Shown here piece after piece: positions 18,222-26,109 of a stretch of 64,000 nt of DNA. The stretch comes from an uncultured Lachnospiraceae bacterium (GTDB lineage: Bacteria > Bacillota > Clostridia > Lachnospirales > Lachnospiraceae). Below the pieces are notes generated by a model. The model was given only the letters and a program-made list of their open reading frames with translations, was not told the DNA's origin and made no database searches. Both the position numbers and the translations under genes were made by a program. Position 1 is the first letter of the stretch; every line of letters begins with the position of its first letter. Location of the stretch: positions 1 through 64,000 of the forward strand of contig CANRPU010000010.1 in assembly GCA_947632555.1 (NCBI GenBank). The letters are read 5' to 3'.

Positions 18222-18311
18222 TTTGGCACGGCTGTGCTATGTTAATCATAGGATAGTAGGAAAATTTTTACTTTTGCTGCCATATATTACGGACGGTAAG
18301 GAGGTGGCGAT

Positions 18312-19313
18312 GTGACGTTGAGTATAAGCATAGGAAATGCTCCCGGGAGCGCGTATCCCGCGCGGGAAAATCTCCTGTTCGGCGCCAGGCAGGGCGCGGC
18401 TTTCGGCCTTTCCAAAAACGGAGGCGGGCAGACCGGTTTCCTGAGAGGCGTTGTGTACGGACAGAGAAACGGGACCGCCGCTGTGGGATTCCCTGCTCCG
18501 GAAAGCACGGAGAAGGGAACGGAAGCAGGGAAAAGGGCTTACCGGTACGCCGAGGGGCCTTCCGAGAAAAAGGCGTTTGAGCAGGGGATCGGCAGGGACG
18601 CTTATGTGGACTGGGACAACGCGGCGCTGTATCATAAAATGAGCCTGGTATCCCGGATCTTTTCCAAGGACGCCATGTCCGGGCCGGAGCCTGTAGAAAA
18701 GGGTCTGTCCGGGCCAGAGCCCGTAGAAAAAGGCCTGTCCGGCGGGACCAGAATGGAACAGAAGGCCGATCAGTGGGCGCTTCGTTCTTCCGCCGAGGAG
18801 GTACTGGGACAGATGGGGAAAGGCGATTTTCTGTATAACGCGGAAAGCCGTAACTTTTATGTCCAGGGGCATAAGGATAACGGAGAGTGGGATATCAAGA
18901 AGTACTGCAGCCTGAAGGATCTGAAGGACGCGTTTGGCTACGACCGGCAGAAGACCATGTCCGTAAAGGACAATCAGGCGGCCTTTGAGGACAACGCCGC
19001 GTACAGATTTACCGGCCGGGACGGAAAGGAACACACTGTTATGTCTGCAGGCGGGCTTTTGTCCGAGGACCTTCTGGACCCGGAGAAGGATTCGGAAGAT
19101 AAGGAAGCGGCGGATTATGCCGGCTTCTGGAACGGACTGGCAAACGGGAATGAAGACGATCTTTATGAAAAATACGGCAGGGAGGAGATCCTGGACAGAC
19201 TGGAGGAGTCCGGCGTACAAAACGGAGCATTCACGGTAGCGGTGGGAAGCAGGGAAGAAACCTGGTATCTTTCAAAAGAAGATGAAGAGAACCCCTTGTA
19301 TTTAATGAAATAA
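18312..19313 (+). CDS. Unknown protein with duplicated GPEPVEKGLS segment
   Basis: 333 residues, no signal peptide and no membrane helix. I do not recognise a family. The start is GTG at 18312, 7 bases after AGGAGGT; the ATG two bases earlier opens a different frame and meets a stop at once. The N-terminus is Gly/Ala/Ser-rich, a flexible region follows with two tandem copies of GPEPVEKGLS near residues 123-142, and the C-terminal half is acidic and looks globular (KGDFLYNAESRNFYVQGHKD). It lies just before the FliD-like gene, which has its own promoter-like site, so a role in the flagellum or cell surface is possible but only from neighbourhood. Confidence 0.75.
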   Translation: MTLSISIGNAPGSAYPARENLLFGARQGAAFGLSKNGGGQTGFLRGVVYGQRNGTAAVGFPAPESTEKGTEAGKRAYRYAEGPSEKKAFEQGIGRDAYVDWDNAALYHKMSLVSRIFSKDAMSGPEPVEKGLSGPEPVEKGLSGGTRMEQKADQWALRSSAEEVLGQMGKGDFLYNAESRNFYVQGHKDNGEWDIKKYCSLKDLKDAFGYDRQKTMSVKDNQAAFEDNAAYRFTGRDGKEHTVMSAGGLLSEDLLDPEKDSEDKEAADYAGFWNGLANGNEDDLYEKYGREEILDRLEESGVQNGAFTVAVGSREETWYLSKEDEENPLYLMK

Positions 19314-19317
19314 AATG

Positions 19318-19356
19318 TTATAGTTATCTTAACTATAAGGAGATTCAGGCCGATAT
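19318..19356 (+). promoter_or_regulatory. Sigma-28-like promoter overlapping a palindrome
   Basis: TAAC (19330-19333), a 15-base spacer and GCCGATAT (19349-19356) fit the flagellar sigma consensus TAAA-N15-GCCGATAA. The -35 element is one arm of a perfect 9-bp inverted repeat TTATAGTTA-TCT-TAACTATAA (19318-19338). Confidence 0.6.
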
Positions 19357-19418
19357 ATCAGATAAAAGACAAGGATGTCTTCTGCTATCGGCTATAGTAT
19401 GATCAAAGGAGTGATAAT

Positions 19419-20624
19419 ATGGGAATCGGTATTGATGTAGGTATGAATCAGGATTATTCGTATTTGTTCCAGGGCGCTTCCGGAGGCGGCAGTAATCTGA
19501 ACTTTCTTTCTGATTACGCGTCCATCAAGAACGGAAGCTATGGCAAGCTGCTGAAAACCTATTACGGAACGGTGAATAACTCGAGTACGGGATCGTCCGA
19601 AAGGAAGAGCGGAACGAACAATGTTCTGGACCAGATCCTGGAGGAGAAGAAGTATCCCAAGGTTTCCAAGGAAACACAGGAGGCAAACGAAAAGCTGACC
19701 ACGGGAATCTCCAGTCTGCAGAGTACCGTAGCGACGCTGCGTGGCGAGAATACCTATAAGGCTTCCGAGGATGGGACCACAGCGGCGGATAAGGTTGCTT
19801 CCGCGTTAAAGGATTATGTGTCCCAGTACAACGAAGTGGTGAAGGCGGCGAAGGATTCCACTCTGACGGGTAAGACCTCGCATGTGGCAGGGATGATGAA
19901 GGCTTCCCAGACCTACGCGGATAAGCTCGCGGAAGTGGGTATCACGGTAAATTCCGACGGAACCCTGTATCTGGATGAAGGGACCCTGAAAAAAACCGAT
20001 ATTTCCAAGGTGCAGGAACTGTTTTCAAAAGACAATGTCACCAGCTATGGCTCCGTGGTGGCGTCCCGTCTTAATTTCGCGGGGATCGCTTCCAATCCGG
20101 TAAGCAAAACGGAGGAAAAGGAAGTAGAAGAGGAGAAAGCGGCGGATGCCGGCGCTTCTTCCCTGAAAGCGGATATTGAAAAGCTGCTCTCCAATTCGTT
20201 ATATGAAAAGGTAAAAGGCGAAGACGGCAGATATCAGTATGATGTGGATAAGCTCTTTGCCGCGGCGAAAAGCTTTGTGGATAATTACAACAGCATGCTT
20301 AAGGACGCCGCGTCCAGCGCCAATTCCGGTGTGATAGCCAATCTGGCGCGGATCATGGAGAAGACGGAGCAGAATAAAGGCGCGCTGGAGAAATTCGGTA
20401 TCAGCGTGGACAAAAAAGGCGGACTGCAGATCGACGAAGAGGCTTTCAGAAAGTCCGATATGTCCCAGTTGCAGGATTTCTTTAAGGACTACGGCTCGGA
20501 TATCGCTACAAACGTATCGCTGGTAAACTATTATATGACCACCCAGGCCGATGCGGCCAATGGCTATACGGAGAGTGGAACCTATAACGCGCAGGGCAAC
20601 CTCCGCTACGACGCTTTCGTATAA
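19419..20624 (+). CDS. FliD-like protein with two FliD_C-type repeats
   Basis: 401 residues. Two related segments (about residues 120-225 and 275-380) each follow the pattern of the flagellar cap protein C-terminal domain: a helix with YVSQYNEVVKAAKDS or FVDNYNSMLKDAASS, then a GITVNSDGTLYLDEGTL or GISVDKKGGLQIDEEAF strand-turn-strand, then a D-x-x-x-x-Q-x-x-F helix. The N-terminal 100 residues (LNFLSDYASIKNGSYGKLL) are not FliD-like. There is no signal peptide, as for proteins exported by the flagellar apparatus. The sigma-28-like promoter supports a flagellar or secreted role. It is not a classical FliD, which has one such C-terminal domain and a coiled-coil N-terminus. Confidence 0.75.
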   Translation: MGIGIDVGMNQDYSYLFQGASGGGSNLNFLSDYASIKNGSYGKLLKTYYGTVNNSSTGSSERKSGTNNVLDQILEEKKYPKVSKETQEANEKLTTGISSLQSTVATLRGENTYKASEDGTTAADKVASALKDYVSQYNEVVKAAKDSTLTGKTSHVAGMMKASQTYADKLAEVGITVNSDGTLYLDEGTLKKTDISKVQELFSKDNVTSYGSVVASRLNFAGIASNPVSKTEEKEVEEEKAADAGASSLKADIEKLLSNSLYEKVKGEDGRYQYDVDKLFAAAKSFVDNYNSMLKDAASSANSGVIANLARIMEKTEQNKGALEKFGISVDKKGGLQIDEEAFRKSDMSQLQDFFKDYGSDIATNVSLVNYYMTTQADAANGYTESGTYNAQGNLRYDAFV

Positions 20625-20649
20625 GGACACTGAAGATAAACTGAACGGG

Positions 20650-20694
20650 ACTGCCGCTTTAGCAAACAGCATTTTGCGAAGCGGCAGTTTTTTT
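20650..20694 (+). terminator. Intrinsic terminator after the FliD-like gene
   Basis: ACTGCCGCTT (20650-20659) pairs with AAGCGGCAGT (20679-20688), with inner pairing GCAAA/TTTGC, followed by seven T. Confidence 0.9.
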
Positions 20695-20747
20695 GCCAAA
20701 AACCTTATGATATCAGAACAGAGCAGGACCGGAAAGGAACATCGAAA

Positions 20748-22211
20748 ATGGGCGTATTGGAAGGATTGAAGCCGGAAGGCGTATTTCGTTTTTTTGAGGA
20801 GATCTGCGGGATCCCCCACGGATCCGGCAATGTAGAGGCGATCAGCGGTTATCTGGCGGCGTTCGCGGAGAAAAGAGGGCTGTTCTGCAAACAGGACGCG
20901 TTAAAAAACATCATCATGATCAAAGAGGCTTCCCCGGGATATGAGGAAGAGCCCGCGGTTATCCTGCAGGGGCATATGGATATGGTGGCTGTCAAAACGC
21001 CGGATTCTGCCAGGGATCTGCGGAAAGAAGGACTGGAACTGAAGGTGGAAGGGGATTTTATCCGCGCGGAAAAGACCAGTCTGGGCGGCGATGATGGGAT
21101 CGCCGTGGCGTACGCGCTGGCGCTCTTGGACGATGATACGCTCAGGCATCCCAGACTGGAGGCCGTATTTACCGTGGATGAGGAAACGGGGATGGAAGGC
21201 GCCAGAGGGATCGACCTGTCCTGTCTTTCGGGGAGGCGGCTTTTGAACCTGGATTCCGAGGAAGAAGGCGTTTTTCTGACCTCCTGCGCGGGAGGCGCCA
21301 GAGTGGAGGCGAGCCTGCCGGTACAGAAAAAGGAACGGACAGGAATCTGCCGCCGCGTTGTCGTGGAAGGACTGGCGGGCGGCCATTCCGGCACGGACAT
21401 CGCGAAGGAGCGGGGCAATTCCAACTGTCTGATGGGCAGGATCCTGTATGAACTGTCGGCGGTGATGCCGTTCGGCATTCAAAGCCTGGAAGGCGGGAAC
21501 GCGGACAACGCCATTCCCGGACGGACAACGGCGCGGCTTTTGATCAAACCGGAGGAGGAGAGCCTTCTGCAGGAAACGCTTTCCCGGCTGGAACGGGAGA
21601 TTGGGGCGGAGCTGGCGGGAAAGGATCCCGGCTTCCGGATCGAAACGGATGCCGGCGCGAAAGCGGAAACCGTGACGGCTGTCTGCGTGACGGAAGAAGA
21701 CAGCGCCCGTCTTGCGGCGTATCTCATGTCGCTGCCAAACGGCGTGCAGGCCATGAGCGCTTATATGCCCGGGCTGGTGGAAACCTCTCTGAATCTGGGA
21801 ATGATGCGCTGCCGGGAAGGAGAAGAGGCCCTTACCTGTACCTTCTCCGTCAGGAGCAGTCTGGAAAGCAAAAAAAGAGCGCTGATCAACAAGATCCGGG
21901 CAGTGACCGAACTGGTCAAAGGGAGCTGCCGGGTGCGCGGGGACTATCCCGGCTGGGCGTATCGGGCGGATTCGCCTCTGCGTAGGAAAATGACGGCGCT
22001 GTTTGAGGAAATGTACGGGAAAAAGCCGGAACTGACGGCTATCCACGCCGGTCTGGAATGCGGGATCCTGGCCGGAAAACTGGAGGGTCTGGACTGCGTT
22101 TCCTTCGGGCCGGACATTCTGGATATTCATACTACGGAAGAGCGGCTGAGCATTTCCTCCACGGCGCGGGTATGGGATTATCTGGTGCGCCTGTTGGAGC
22201 AAAAGGACTGA
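20748..22211 (+). CDS. pepD: Aminoacyl-histidine dipeptidase (Xaa-His dipeptidase, M20 family)
   Basis: 487 residues. Cytosolic zinc peptidase that splits Xaa-His dipeptides such as carnosine. Visible metal and catalytic motifs are LQGHMDMV (His76), SLGGDDGIAVAYALA, VDEETGMEGARG and the dimerisation segment VEGLAGGHSGTDI. The first residues (LKPEGVFRFFEEICGIPHGSGN) are characteristic of PepD. It follows a terminator and precedes a tRNA gene, so it is probably a single-gene unit. Confidence 0.95.
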   Translation: MGVLEGLKPEGVFRFFEEICGIPHGSGNVEAISGYLAAFAEKRGLFCKQDALKNIIMIKEASPGYEEEPAVILQGHMDMVAVKTPDSARDLRKEGLELKVEGDFIRAEKTSLGGDDGIAVAYALALLDDDTLRHPRLEAVFTVDEETGMEGARGIDLSCLSGRRLLNLDSEEEGVFLTSCAGGARVEASLPVQKKERTGICRRVVVEGLAGGHSGTDIAKERGNSNCLMGRILYELSAVMPFGIQSLEGGNADNAIPGRTTARLLIKPEEESLLQETLSRLEREIGAELAGKDPGFRIETDAGAKAETVTAVCVTEEDSARLAAYLMSLPNGVQAMSAYMPGLVETSLNLGMMRCREGEEALTCTFSVRSSLESKKRALINKIRAVTELVKGSCRVRGDYPGWAYRADSPLRRKMTALFEEMYGKKPELTAIHAGLECGILAGKLEGLDCVSFGPDILDIHTTEERLSISSTARVWDYLVRLLEQKD

Positions 22212-22247
22212 GCTTTCGGGATTCTGACATAAATTTGTATTTTGGGC

Positions 22248-22276
22248 TTGATTTATTCAAAAAAACAAGTTATAAT
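22248..22276 (+). promoter_or_regulatory. Promoter of tRNA-Pro(AGG)
   Basis: TTGATT (22248-22253), 17-base spacer, TATAAT (22271-22276), 14 bases before the tRNA. Confidence 0.8.
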
Positions 22277-22289
22277 AGCTTTTGTGTTT

Positions 22290-22364
22290 CGGGGTGTGGC
22301 TCAGTTTGGTTAGAGCGCTGTCTTAGGGAGGCAGAGGCCGCAAGTTCGAATCTTGTCACTCCGA
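22290..22364 (+). tRNA. tRNA-Pro (anticodon AGG)
   Basis: Acceptor CGGGGTG/CACTCCG, D stem GCTC/GAGC, anticodon stem CTGTC/GGCAG around loop TTAGGGA, T arm GCAAG-TTCGAAT-CTTGT. The anticodon reads AGG (codon CCU). The body is closely similar to the tRNA-Pro(TGG) at 16.25 kb, which supports proline identity. CCA not encoded. Confidence 0.92.
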
Positions 22365-22365
22365 T

Positions 22366-22392
22366 AAAGCCCGGTGCGTGCCGGGCTTTTTT
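22366..22392 (+). terminator. Terminator of tRNA-Pro(AGG)
   Basis: AAAGCCCGG, loop TGCGTG, CCGGGCTTTTTT. Confidence 0.9.
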
Positions 22393-22450
22393 GTTTGTAC
22401 TTTTCCGCTGGATATGATAAAATTGGAAAAAGTGCAGCGGAGGAAAGAAA

Positions 22451-23356
22451 TTGGAAAACGCGCGTACAACCTTACCTGACAAGATCATAGAAGGCAGTCT
22501 GGCTGTGACAGGCGCGGCGGAAGCCGTTCATCTGGCCGGACTTTTTCTGGGACTGCCCTTTCATGTCTGCGCCGCCGTTTTAGCGGCGCTGCTGTTGTGC
22601 GCCGTTTTGTGCGCGGTGGGGATCCGTATGCTGCGGAGAAAACGAAAAGGTCCTGAAAAAGAAAAAAGAGCGCCGTACCGCGCGCTGTTTCGGGACCATC
22701 CCTTCTGGCTCCTGCTGCTGTTTTTGCTGGTGGTGTTCCAGATGGTATGGTACTATTGGGCCCATATTCCCTGCATCAAAAATGACATTACCGGAGAAAC
22801 CGTTCAGACCATACTGACTACGGACAGGCTGTATGAGATAAACCCGCTGACCGGGCGGCCTTTTAGCAATGGGATGCCGATGCGGCTGAAGATCCTGGTA
22901 TTACCCACCTTGTCCGCGTTTCTCTGCCGTCTTACGGGACTGCCCGTTATGACGGTCTGTTACAGCGTGGTGCCCTGTATCGTGATGGCGCTGAGTTATG
23001 TGGTGTATCTGGACTGGGCGGCGTATCTGTTTCCCGGTGAACGGAAAAAACGCTTTTTCTTTTTGTTTTTTGTGATCCTTCTGTACCAGTTCGGTACTTA
23101 CAGTCTGCCTCTGGACGGCTATACGCTGCTGTTTGGCGGGTATCAGGGGGAGGCCGTCCGCACGGGGATCCTTCTGCCGTACGCGCTGCTGTGCTGTCTG
23201 CGGGGCAGAAAGCGGGGACTGCTGTTGTGTCTGCTGGCGGAGGTCTGTGTGGTCTGGACTTTTTACGGTCTGGGATATGTGGCGGTGGCGGCGGTATTTT
23301 ACGGAGCCGTCAGACTGTATTCCAGGTGGGCGGACAGAAGGAGGGCAGCATGGTAA
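22451..23356 (+). CDS. Multi-span membrane protein of unknown function
   Basis: 301 residues with about eight predicted membrane helices. It starts at TTG 22451, 6 bases after GGAGGA. It shares features with large bacterial membrane proteins of the glycosyltransferase-C or polymer-export kind, for example a conserved-looking loop IPCIKNDITGETVQTI near residue 110, but no family can be named with confidence. Its last 7 bases overlap the next gene, also membrane-bound, so the two are translated together and may form one complex. Their products together have the length of a single typical protein of this sort, so an old split is possible. A GT2 glycosyltransferase and an acyltransferase follow. 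Confidence 0.75.
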   Translation: MENARTTLPDKIIEGSLAVTGAAEAVHLAGLFLGLPFHVCAAVLAALLLCAVLCAVGIRMLRRKRKGPEKEKRAPYRALFRDHPFWLLLLFLLVVFQMVWYYWAHIPCIKNDITGETVQTILTTDRLYEINPLTGRPFSNGMPMRLKILVLPTLSAFLCRLTGLPVMTVCYSVVPCIVMALSYVVYLDWAAYLFPGERKKRFFFLFFVILLYQFGTYSLPLDGYTLLFGGYQGEAVRTGILLPYALLCCLRGRKRGLLLCLLAEVCVVWTFYGLGYVAVAAVFYGAVRLYSRWADRRRAAW

Positions 23357-24183
23357 GGCTGGCGGGACAATATCTGGCGCTGTTTATGGCGGCGCTGCTT
23401 TTCCTCTGGCTGACGGAGGGACAGAAACGAAAAGACCTGACACGGTATTGTTTTCTTATGCTCTTTTTCCTGCTGACACCCGCGGGGCTGCTCCTGATCC
23501 GGTATCAGACTTCGTTTTACGGGCATGAAAATATATGGCGGCTGCTGCCGCTTACCGTGGTGACCGCCTGGGGGCTGGCCGCCGCGGAAGGAAAGGTCAG
23601 CGAAGCCCTGACACGCCCGAAGGGGCGGAAACGGTTTGGAGTAAACGGCGGACGGGGACTTGGGGAAGCGCTGGGACTTGTAATCCTGAGCGCGCTGCTT
23701 TGGCTGTGCGGCTCTCTTTCCCTGGGCAGCGTGATAACGGAGGAAAAGAGCCGTATGGACGGACTGCCAAAAGAGGCGGCCGTTCTGGCCGATCTGGAGA
23801 TTCCGGAGGACGATTTCGTATATCTGCTGGCGCCGGATGAAGTCAGCGAGTGGGCCAGGATCTACAGCGGAAGGCTGCTGCTTCCGTATGGCAGAAATCT
23901 GTATGAACCGGAGCTGTCCGCTTTTCTCTACGATACTTACGACTGGGAAATGGAGTCGTTTCATGATTGGATCAACGGCATTGGGGAGCGGCCGGAAGAT
24001 GAGGAACAGGCCGTATCCTGGGAGGCGGATTTCCTGGAAACCTGCGCCCATGCCGGCTATCATTATCTTATATTCGCCCGGGAGCGGGTGGACGGGGCTC
24101 TAAAACAGGCTCTGGCTTGTCAGGACAGGTATCGGGAAGAGATCGTGACGGACCAGCCCTATCGGATCTATACCCTGCGGTAA
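23350..24183 (+). CDS. Membrane protein with C-terminal extracytoplasmic domain, coupled to the upstream gene
   Basis: 277 residues. Three to four membrane helices in the first 130 residues are followed by a soluble domain (about residues 140-277) rich in acidic and aromatic residues. The ATG at 23350 has GGAGGG 5 bases upstream and overlaps the preceding gene by 7 bases in another frame. The separate ribosome binding site argues for two genes rather than a frameshift. No family recognised. With its partner, the next glycosyltransferase and the acyltransferase it probably serves surface polysaccharide or lipid-linked sugar assembly; this rests on context. Confidence 0.7.
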   Translation: MVRLAGQYLALFMAALLFLWLTEGQKRKDLTRYCFLMLFFLLTPAGLLLIRYQTSFYGHENIWRLLPLTVVTAWGLAAAEGKVSEALTRPKGRKRFGVNGGRGLGEALGLVILSALLWLCGSLSLGSVITEEKSRMDGLPKEAAVLADLEIPEDDFVYLLAPDEVSEWARIYSGRLLLPYGRNLYEPELSAFLYDTYDWEMESFHDWINGIGERPEDEEQAVSWEADFLETCAHAGYHYLIFARERVDGALKQALACQDRYREEIVTDQPYRIYTLR

Positions 24184-24193
24184 GGAGAAACCA

Positions 24194-24949
24194 GTGGAAG
24201 ATAAAATCAGTATCATCATACCGGTCTACAACGTGGAAAACTACATCGCGCAGACGGTGGAATCCGTCAGGAAGCAGACTTATCCGGAATGGGAGCTGCT
24301 TCTGGTGGATGACGGCTCCACCGACGGCAGCAGGCGTGTTATGGAAGAGATGCTGCGGGAATATCCGGACGAACGTATCCGTATCCTGGAAAAGGAAAAC
24401 AGCGGCGCCGCGAAGACCAGAAACGCGGGGCTTAAGGAGAGCCGCGGGCGCTATATCGCCTACCTGGATGCGGATGATCTGTGGGAGGAGGAAAAGCTGG
24501 AAAAACAGCTTGCCTTTATGCGGGAAAAGGAGGCGGCCTTTTCCTTTACGGGATATGAATTCGCGGACAGCGGGGGCAGAGGAACGGGGAAGATCGTAAA
24601 AGTGCCGGAAACGCTGTCTTACCGGCAGGTTTTGAAAAATACGACTATTTTTACCTCCACGGTGATGTTTGATACGGAAAAGATAGAAAAGAGCCGGCTG
24701 GAAATGCCGGATATCAAAAGCGAGGACACGGCGCTGTGGTTCCGCATCCTGCGGGAGGGCCGCACGGCTTACGGGCTGAATGAGAATCTGGTGCGCTACA
24801 GGAGGACGGGAGGCTCTCTTTCCGCCAATAAGCTGGAAGCGGTAAAACGGATATGGAACCTGTACCGGAAGGCGGAGGGCCTTTCCGTTCCCGACAGTAT
24901 GTACAATTTCTGCTTCTGGGCGGCGCGGGCGGTCATGCGGAGGATCTGA
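24194..24949 (+). CDS. Family 2 glycosyltransferase
   Basis: 251 residues, GT-A fold. Nucleotide-sugar binding motifs are SIIIPVYNVENYI (residues 6-18), LLVDDGSTDGS near 38 and the metal-binding DADD near residue 94. Starts at GTG 24194 with AAGGAG upstream, 10 bases after the preceding gene. It probably adds a sugar to a surface glycan on the cytoplasmic face of the membrane. Donor and acceptor are unknown. Confidence 0.92.
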   Translation: MEDKISIIIPVYNVENYIAQTVESVRKQTYPEWELLLVDDGSTDGSRRVMEEMLREYPDERIRILEKENSGAAKTRNAGLKESRGRYIAYLDADDLWEEEKLEKQLAFMREKEAAFSFTGYEFADSGGRGTGKIVKVPETLSYRQVLKNTTIFTSTVMFDTEKIEKSRLEMPDIKSEDTALWFRILREGRTAYGLNENLVRYRRTGGSLSANKLEAVKRIWNLYRKAEGLSVPDSMYNFCFWAARAVMRRI

Positions 24950-24959
24950 ACAGGGGGAT

Positions 24960-26048
24960 ATGATGAAAACAGACAACAGAGAATTTTCCAGAGATCATAC
25001 CGGAATGACCAAGGGGCTCCTGGTCATCATGATGCTGATCCATCACGCCATGAATGTGGATATGGTAGAGGCTTACGGAGTCCGCAGAATGATCGCCGAT
25101 CCGGTATTGTCCAATCAGATCGTGCTGTTCTGCAAGACCTGTATCGCGGGATTCGCGTTTCTGTCCGCTTACGGCATGACCCTTACCCTGAAAAAACAGA
25201 AGGATGACAATTTGGAAAATTACCTTTTCTTAAGCCTCCGCAGACTGATCAAGCTGTTTTCCGGCGTGGTCTTTATCTATGTACTGGCGGTGCTGTGGGA
25301 GGGATTTGCCATGGGCAGACCGTTCTGGGAGATATACGGAGAAGGAGGAAGGGATCCTTTAAGGATACTGGTTTGTATGCTCCTGGATCTGAGCGGCCTG
25401 GCCGGTCTGTGCAATACGCCCACCATCAATATCACCTGGTGGTATCTGTCCTTTATCGTGCCCGTCATTCTGCTCATGCCCGTATTTTATATCCTGTACA
25501 AAAAATTCCGGTATTTTTTGATACCGGCTTTCCTTCTGCCGTCCTTTCTCCTGCCGGGGGACAGGATCAACTTTATCTATCTTCTGCCGGTGACGATCCT
25601 GGGCGTCGCTTTTGCCTTTGAGGGCTGGCTTACCGGAGAAGAGCGGCGGGCGGTGAGGCTGCTGAAGACCTGCGGCTGTCTGCTGCTGTTTGCCGCGGCG
25701 TACAGTATGACTATGCGGGTGGGGATCATGTGTGGTTATACGCTGATGTTTACGCTTCCCTGCATAGTGTATTACTGTGTGGGATATATCCCAATCCTGC
25801 GGGATATACTGGGTTTTTTAGGAAAACACGCCACCAATATATTCCTGACCCATACGTTCCTGTATTATTATTTTTATCCTGATCTTATTTATTCTTTCCG
25901 GGATTCCTGGAAGATCCTGGCGGTGCTTCTCGCGTTCAGTCTGTGCGTGTCCATGGCGATAGAGCTGATAAAAAAGATCACGGGCTATCAGTGGCTGTGC
26001 GGTAAGATCCTGGAGGCGTTTGATAAAAAGTGGCCGTCCAACGGGTAA
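24960..26048 (+). CDS. Acyltransferase 3-family membrane protein
   Basis: 362 residues with about ten predicted membrane helices. The N-terminal segment KGLLVIMMLIHHAM carries the His motif of acyltransferase 3 family O-acetyltransferases, which modify sugars of surface polymers with acyl groups taken from the cytoplasm. CAGGGGGAT precedes the ATG. It lies 10 bases behind the glycosyltransferase and closes this surface-glycan-like cluster. Confidence 0.82.
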   Translation: MMKTDNREFSRDHTGMTKGLLVIMMLIHHAMNVDMVEAYGVRRMIADPVLSNQIVLFCKTCIAGFAFLSAYGMTLTLKKQKDDNLENYLFLSLRRLIKLFSGVVFIYVLAVLWEGFAMGRPFWEIYGEGGRDPLRILVCMLLDLSGLAGLCNTPTINITWWYLSFIVPVILLMPVFYILYKKFRYFLIPAFLLPSFLLPGDRINFIYLLPVTILGVAFAFEGWLTGEERRAVRLLKTCGCLLLFAAAYSMTMRVGIMCGYTLMFTLPCIVYYCVGYIPILRDILGFLGKHATNIFLTHTFLYYYFYPDLIYSFRDSWKILAVLLAFSLCVSMAIELIKKITGYQWLCGKILEAFDKKWPSNG

Positions 26049-26109
26049 AACTTGCGGCATGGGGTACTCCATGATATAATGGTCCTGCTGGAGATATAAG
26101 GAGGGATTT

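Noticed and set aside
22451..24183. A frameshifted single membrane protein gene
   Set aside because: The second frame has its own ATG with GGAGGG at ideal spacing and the overlap is only 7 bases, so two coupled genes explain the data without a sequence error.
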